Source: JAXMCK01 sp046349395 (GTDB lineage Bacteria > Pseudomonadota > Alphaproteobacteria > Geminicoccales > Geminicoccaceae). Taken from it: a stretch of DNA of 64,000 nucleotides. The notes under the pieces are model-generated. The model saw nothing but the letters and a program-made list of their open reading frames with translations, had not been told where the DNA came from and did no database searches. The stretch is taken from the NCBI GenBank assembly GCA_046349395.1, contig JAXMCK010000003.1, positions 310,001 through 374,000 on the forward strand. The letters are read 5' to 3'. Shown here in pieces: positions 61,356-64,000 of this stretch (its first letter is position 1; each line of letters begins with the position of its first letter). The translations under genes and the position numbers were made by a program.

Positions 61356-62743
61356 TCGGCGATCCGGACCGTGTCCTCGTCGCCGAGCGCTTCGCCCCAG
61401 CCGACCTCGACGAGGCGCAGCGGCTCGCCGGCCGGATTGCAGAGCCGGTGGTGGGCGCCGCGGGGGACGCGCAGGGAGCCGCCCGGCCGGAGCCGGATGG
61501 TGGCACCGTCCAGCTCGACCTCGGCGGCACCGGCCAGGATCATCCAGGTCTCGTCGCGGCCCGGGTGGTAGTGGAGGTTCAGCCGGCTGCCAGGGTCGAC
61601 CGTGACCTCCTTGACCTTGAAGCCCGCTCCCTCGTGCAGCACCGTGAACTGACCCCAGGGGCGCACCTCGCGAGCGTGGACCTGCGTCTCTTTGCGGCGG
61701 CGCTCGTCGAGCATGCCGACGATCTGTTTGACGGCCTCGCTCCGTGAGCGGTCGGCCACGAGGATGGCATCCGCGGTCTCGATGACGGCCAGGCCTTCCA
61801 CGCCCGCCAGGGCCACGAGGCGGCTCTCGGAGCGGATCAGATTATCCTTCGCACCGATCGCCAGCGTGTCGCCCTGGTGCGCGTTGCCGCCCGGGTCCTT
61901 CTCCATCAGCTCCCAGATGGCATGCCAGGAGCCGACGTCGGACCAGCCGGGATCGCAGGGGACCACGGCCACCCGGTCGGAGCGCTCCATCACGGCCTTG
62001 TCGATCGGAGCCGATGGGATGGCGGCGTAGGTCTCCTCGGTCATGCCTGCGGCCACGGCATGGCGGGTCGCGCCGAGGATTGCCGGCGCGTGCCGCGCGA
62101 GTTCCTCGAGCATGCGGTCGGCGCGGAACACGAACATGCCGCTGTTCCAGAGATTGCCGGCGGCCTGCAGCTCGCGGGCGACCGAGAGGTCCGGCTTCTC
62201 GATGAAGCGGTCGACCTTGCGCACCGGCCCGGAGGCATCGAGCGGGGTCCCCGCCGCGATCCAACCATAACCGGTCTCGGGCCGTGACGGCGTGATGCCG
62301 AAGGTGACGATCCAACCCTCGGCCGCGGCCGCCGCTGCGGCGTCCAGAGACTTCAGCAGGGTAGGGCTGTCGGTAATCAGATGGTCGGACGGGCAGACCC
62401 ACAGCACCGAGGAAGGGCCGAAGGTGGCCTGGGCGCGAAGGGCGGCCAGTGCGATGGCGGCTGCCGTGTTGCGGGCCACCGGCTCCAGCAGGAGATGATC
62501 GAGGAGCGAGGCGTCGATGCTGGCGAACTGGCGGCGGATCAGGACGGCCTGACCGGCGGCGGCGACCGTAATCACGCGGTCGGCGGGGGCAGTCGCCAGG
62601 GCGCGGCGGGCGGTGGCCTGGAGCAGCGATTCCTCGCCGAACAGCTCGACCAGATGCTTCGGGAAGGCGGCCCGGCTCACGGGCCACAGCCGCGTGCCGG
62701 AGCCGCCGGCGAGGATCACGGGGACGAGGATCGGAGCGGGCAT
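61352..62743 (-). CDS. manC: Mannose-1-phosphate guanylyltransferase/mannose-6-phosphate isomerase
   Basis: A 463-aa bifunctional enzyme making GDP-mannose for exopolysaccharide, O-antigen or related glycans. Nucleotidyltransferase domain with PVILAGGSGTRLWPVSR and LWVCPSDHLI, then a KPD-type loop, and the C-terminal type II PMI cupin (VRPWGQFTVLHEG, SRLNLHYHPGRDETWMIL). Full length. It heads the unit with the small secreted gene; divergent from the acyl-CoA synthetase. Confidence 0.95.
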   Translation of the reverse strand: MPAPILVPVILAGGSGTRLWPVSRAAFPKHLVELFGEESLLQATARRALATAPADRVITVAAAGQAVLIRRQFASIDASLLDHLLLEPVARNTAAAIALAALRAQATFGPSSVLWVCPSDHLITDSPTLLKSLDAAAAAAAEGWIVTFGITPSRPETGYGWIAAGTPLDASGPVRKVDRFIEKPDLSVARELQAAGNLWNSGMFVFRADRMLEELARHAPAILGATRHAVAAGMTEETYAAIPSAPIDKAVMERSDRVAVVPCDPGWSDVGSWHAIWELMEKDPGGNAHQGDTLAIGAKDNLIRSESRLVALAGVEGLAVIETADAILVADRSRSEAVKQIVGMLDERRRKETQVHAREVRPWGQFTVLHEGAGFKVKEVTVDPGSRLNLHYHPGRDETWMILAGAAEVELDGATIRLRPGGSLRVPRGAHHRLCNPAGEPLRLVEVGWGEALGDEDTVRIAE

Positions 62744-62863
62744 CGGCAGGTCCGGGCGAAGCAGCGCTCCCGAAGGCTATAGGAGCCCGGTCGTGGCGGC
62801 CGCAAGCCGCGTTGACCCTCGTGGGCACCGCCGCCATGTACGCCCGCAGCAGCGGGAGGGCAC

Positions 62864-64000
62864 ATGCGCTACGGAACGGCCACACATCCGACCCACGGCG
62901 CCTACGCGTCCGGCCTCGACAAGAACGACGCGAACTACGCGCCCCTGACGCCGCTCACGTTCCTGGACCGCACGGCCGACGTGTACCCGGACCGGATCGC
63001 CTGCGTGCATGGCGAGCAACGCACGACCTATGCCGAGCTTCGCCGGCGTGCGCGGCGGCTCGCATCGGCGCTGACCCGCCACGGCGTGAAGCCGGGCGAT
63101 ACGGTGGCCGTGATGCTGCCCAACACGCCGGAGATGCTGGAGGCGCATTTCGGCGTGCCGATGTGCGGGGCCGTGCTGAACGCGCTGAACTATCGCCTCG
63201 ATCCCGCCGCGATCGCCTTCATCCTGGACCATGGCGAGGCCAAGGTCCTGATCACCGACACGGAGTTCGCCGGCATCGTGAAGCCGGCCCTGGCGCAACT
63301 CGGCAAGCGGCTCCTCGTGGTCGACGTCGACGATCCGCTCGGCCCCGGGGGCGAGCGCCTGGGCCGGATGGACTACGAGGCGCTGCTCGCGGAGGGCGAT
63401 CCGGAGTTCGTCCCGCTGTTGCCGGCCGACGAGTGGCAAGCGATCGCGCTCGGCTACACCTCGGGTACCACGGGCAATCCGAAGGGTGTCGTCACCCACC
63501 ATCGCGGGGCGCATCTCAACGCGATCGGCAACATCCTCGTCTGGAACATGCCGCAGTTCCCGGTCTATCTGTGGACGCTGCCCATGTTCCACTGCAACGG
63601 CTGGTGCTTTCCCTGGGGTGTCGTCCTTCAGGCCGGGACGCAGATCTGCCTGCGGCGAGTGTCGTCGGAGACGATCTACGAGGCGATCGAACGGCACGGC
63701 GTCACCCATCTCTGCGGGGCGCCGATCGTCATGAGCATGATCGTCAACGCGCCCGACGAGTTGCGGCGACGGTTCCCGCAGAAGGTGCGGATGATGACGG
63801 CGGCCTCGGCCCCGCCGGCGGCGGTGCTGGAGAAGATGGACCGGCTCGGCATCGAGGTGACGCACGTCTACGGCCTGACCGAGGTCTACGGCCCTGCCAC
63901 GGTCTGCGCCGTGCAGCCGGAATGGGCCAACCTCGATGCGGCGGCACGGGCCGAGAAGCTGGCGCGCCAGGGGGTGCGCTATCCTGTGCTGGAAGGTCTC
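62864..64000 (+). CDS. AMP-dependent acyl-CoA synthetase, C-terminus cut by window edge
   Basis: 379 codons visible, open at the right edge. ATG 62864 follows GGGAGGG. The adenylate-forming loop GYTSGTTGNPKGVVTHH and the A5 motif HVYGLTEVYGP are present, as is the NYRLDPAAIAFILDHGEAKV core. The overall pattern matches the acyl-activating group that includes medium-chain and methylmercaptopropionate-CoA (DmdB-like) ligases; substrate not determinable. The A8-A10 motifs lie outside the window. Confidence 0.92.
   Translation, partial: MRYGTATHPTHGAYASGLDKNDANYAPLTPLTFLDRTADVYPDRIACVHGEQRTTYAELRRRARRLASALTRHGVKPGDTVAVMLPNTPEMLEAHFGVPMCGAVLNALNYRLDPAAIAFILDHGEAKVLITDTEFAGIVKPALAQLGKRLLVVDVDDPLGPGGERLGRMDYEALLAEGDPEFVPLLPADEWQAIALGYTSGTTGNPKGVVTHHRGAHLNAIGNILVWNMPQFPVYLWTLPMFHCNGWCFPWGVVLQAGTQICLRRVSSETIYEAIERHGVTHLCGAPIVMSMIVNAPDELRRRFPQKVRMMTAASAPPAAVLEKMDRLGIEVTHVYGLTEVYGPATVCAVQPEWANLDAAARAEKLARQGVRYPVLEGL

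Overview
This window is very GC-rich and gene-dense. Its marker families point to an alphaproteobacterium: a Usg protein, a DUF1476 (F1Fo zeta) gene beside a DUF1674 gene, a DUF1127 peptide, an NnrU protein, a TAXI-type TRAP transporter with a DUF1850 partner, and a CIRCE-controlled groESL. A Rhodospirillales-like lineage (for example a Geminicoccaceae or Tistrella relative) would fit, but there is no rRNA gene here to confirm it. No tRNA, rRNA or CRISPR array was found.

Layout. 1-5.2 kb: a truncated TPR gene facing a small conserved gene, uracil-DNA glycosylase, lytic transglycosylase, moaB and a metallophosphoesterase. 5.1-7.9 kb: a LysR-cyclase pair, a DUF1127 peptide and usg. 8-10.1 kb: groESL with an RpoH-like promoter, CIRCE and a terminator. 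10.2-13.7 kb: TAXI-TRAP operon. 13.7-18.1 kb: MBL hydrolase, quinone oxidoreductase and a ZntB-type transporter whose last 465 bp are repeated downstream of an atypical secreted-protein gene. 18.1-23.8 kb: gamma-glutamyltransferase and NRDE genes, DUF1476/DUF1674, an EamA exporter and an XRE regulator. 24-29.7 kb: an iron(III) ABC permease and its binding protein, separated by a hydrolase-cyclase gene that an IS630-family element has interrupted.

29.8-38.9 kb: malonyl-CoA decarboxylase, then a six-gene membrane complex related to hydrogenase-4 and complex I. Its large subunit lacks the [NiFe] cysteine motifs, so it is an Ehr-type complex rather than a hydrogenase; hpt follows. 38.9-42 kb: a secreted DUF2380-like protein, a ribbon-helix-helix-like protein preceded by repeated palindromes, homospermidine synthase and an acetyltransferase.

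42.0-46.4 kb is the most novel part: a tightly coupled operon of YcaO, TfuA, an HExxH gluzincin-like metalloprotein and a 166-residue protein ending in three GKNVR repeats. I read it as an uncharacterised YcaO-TfuA peptide-modification (RiPP-like) system. Two tandem cyclase-TPR genes face it.

50.4-58.3 kb: an oxidoreductase-aldolase pair, NnrU, a glutathione peroxidase with a CyaC-like redox cyclase, creatininase, aquaporin Z and an amino-acid ABC ATPase. 58.4-60.9 kb: a restriction-modification cassette (m5C methyltransferase, Vsr, candidate endonuclease). 60.9-64 kb: a small secreted protein, manC and a truncated acyl-CoA synthetase. Five class III cyclase genes (one interrupted) in 64 kb suggest unusually rich cyclic-nucleotide signalling.
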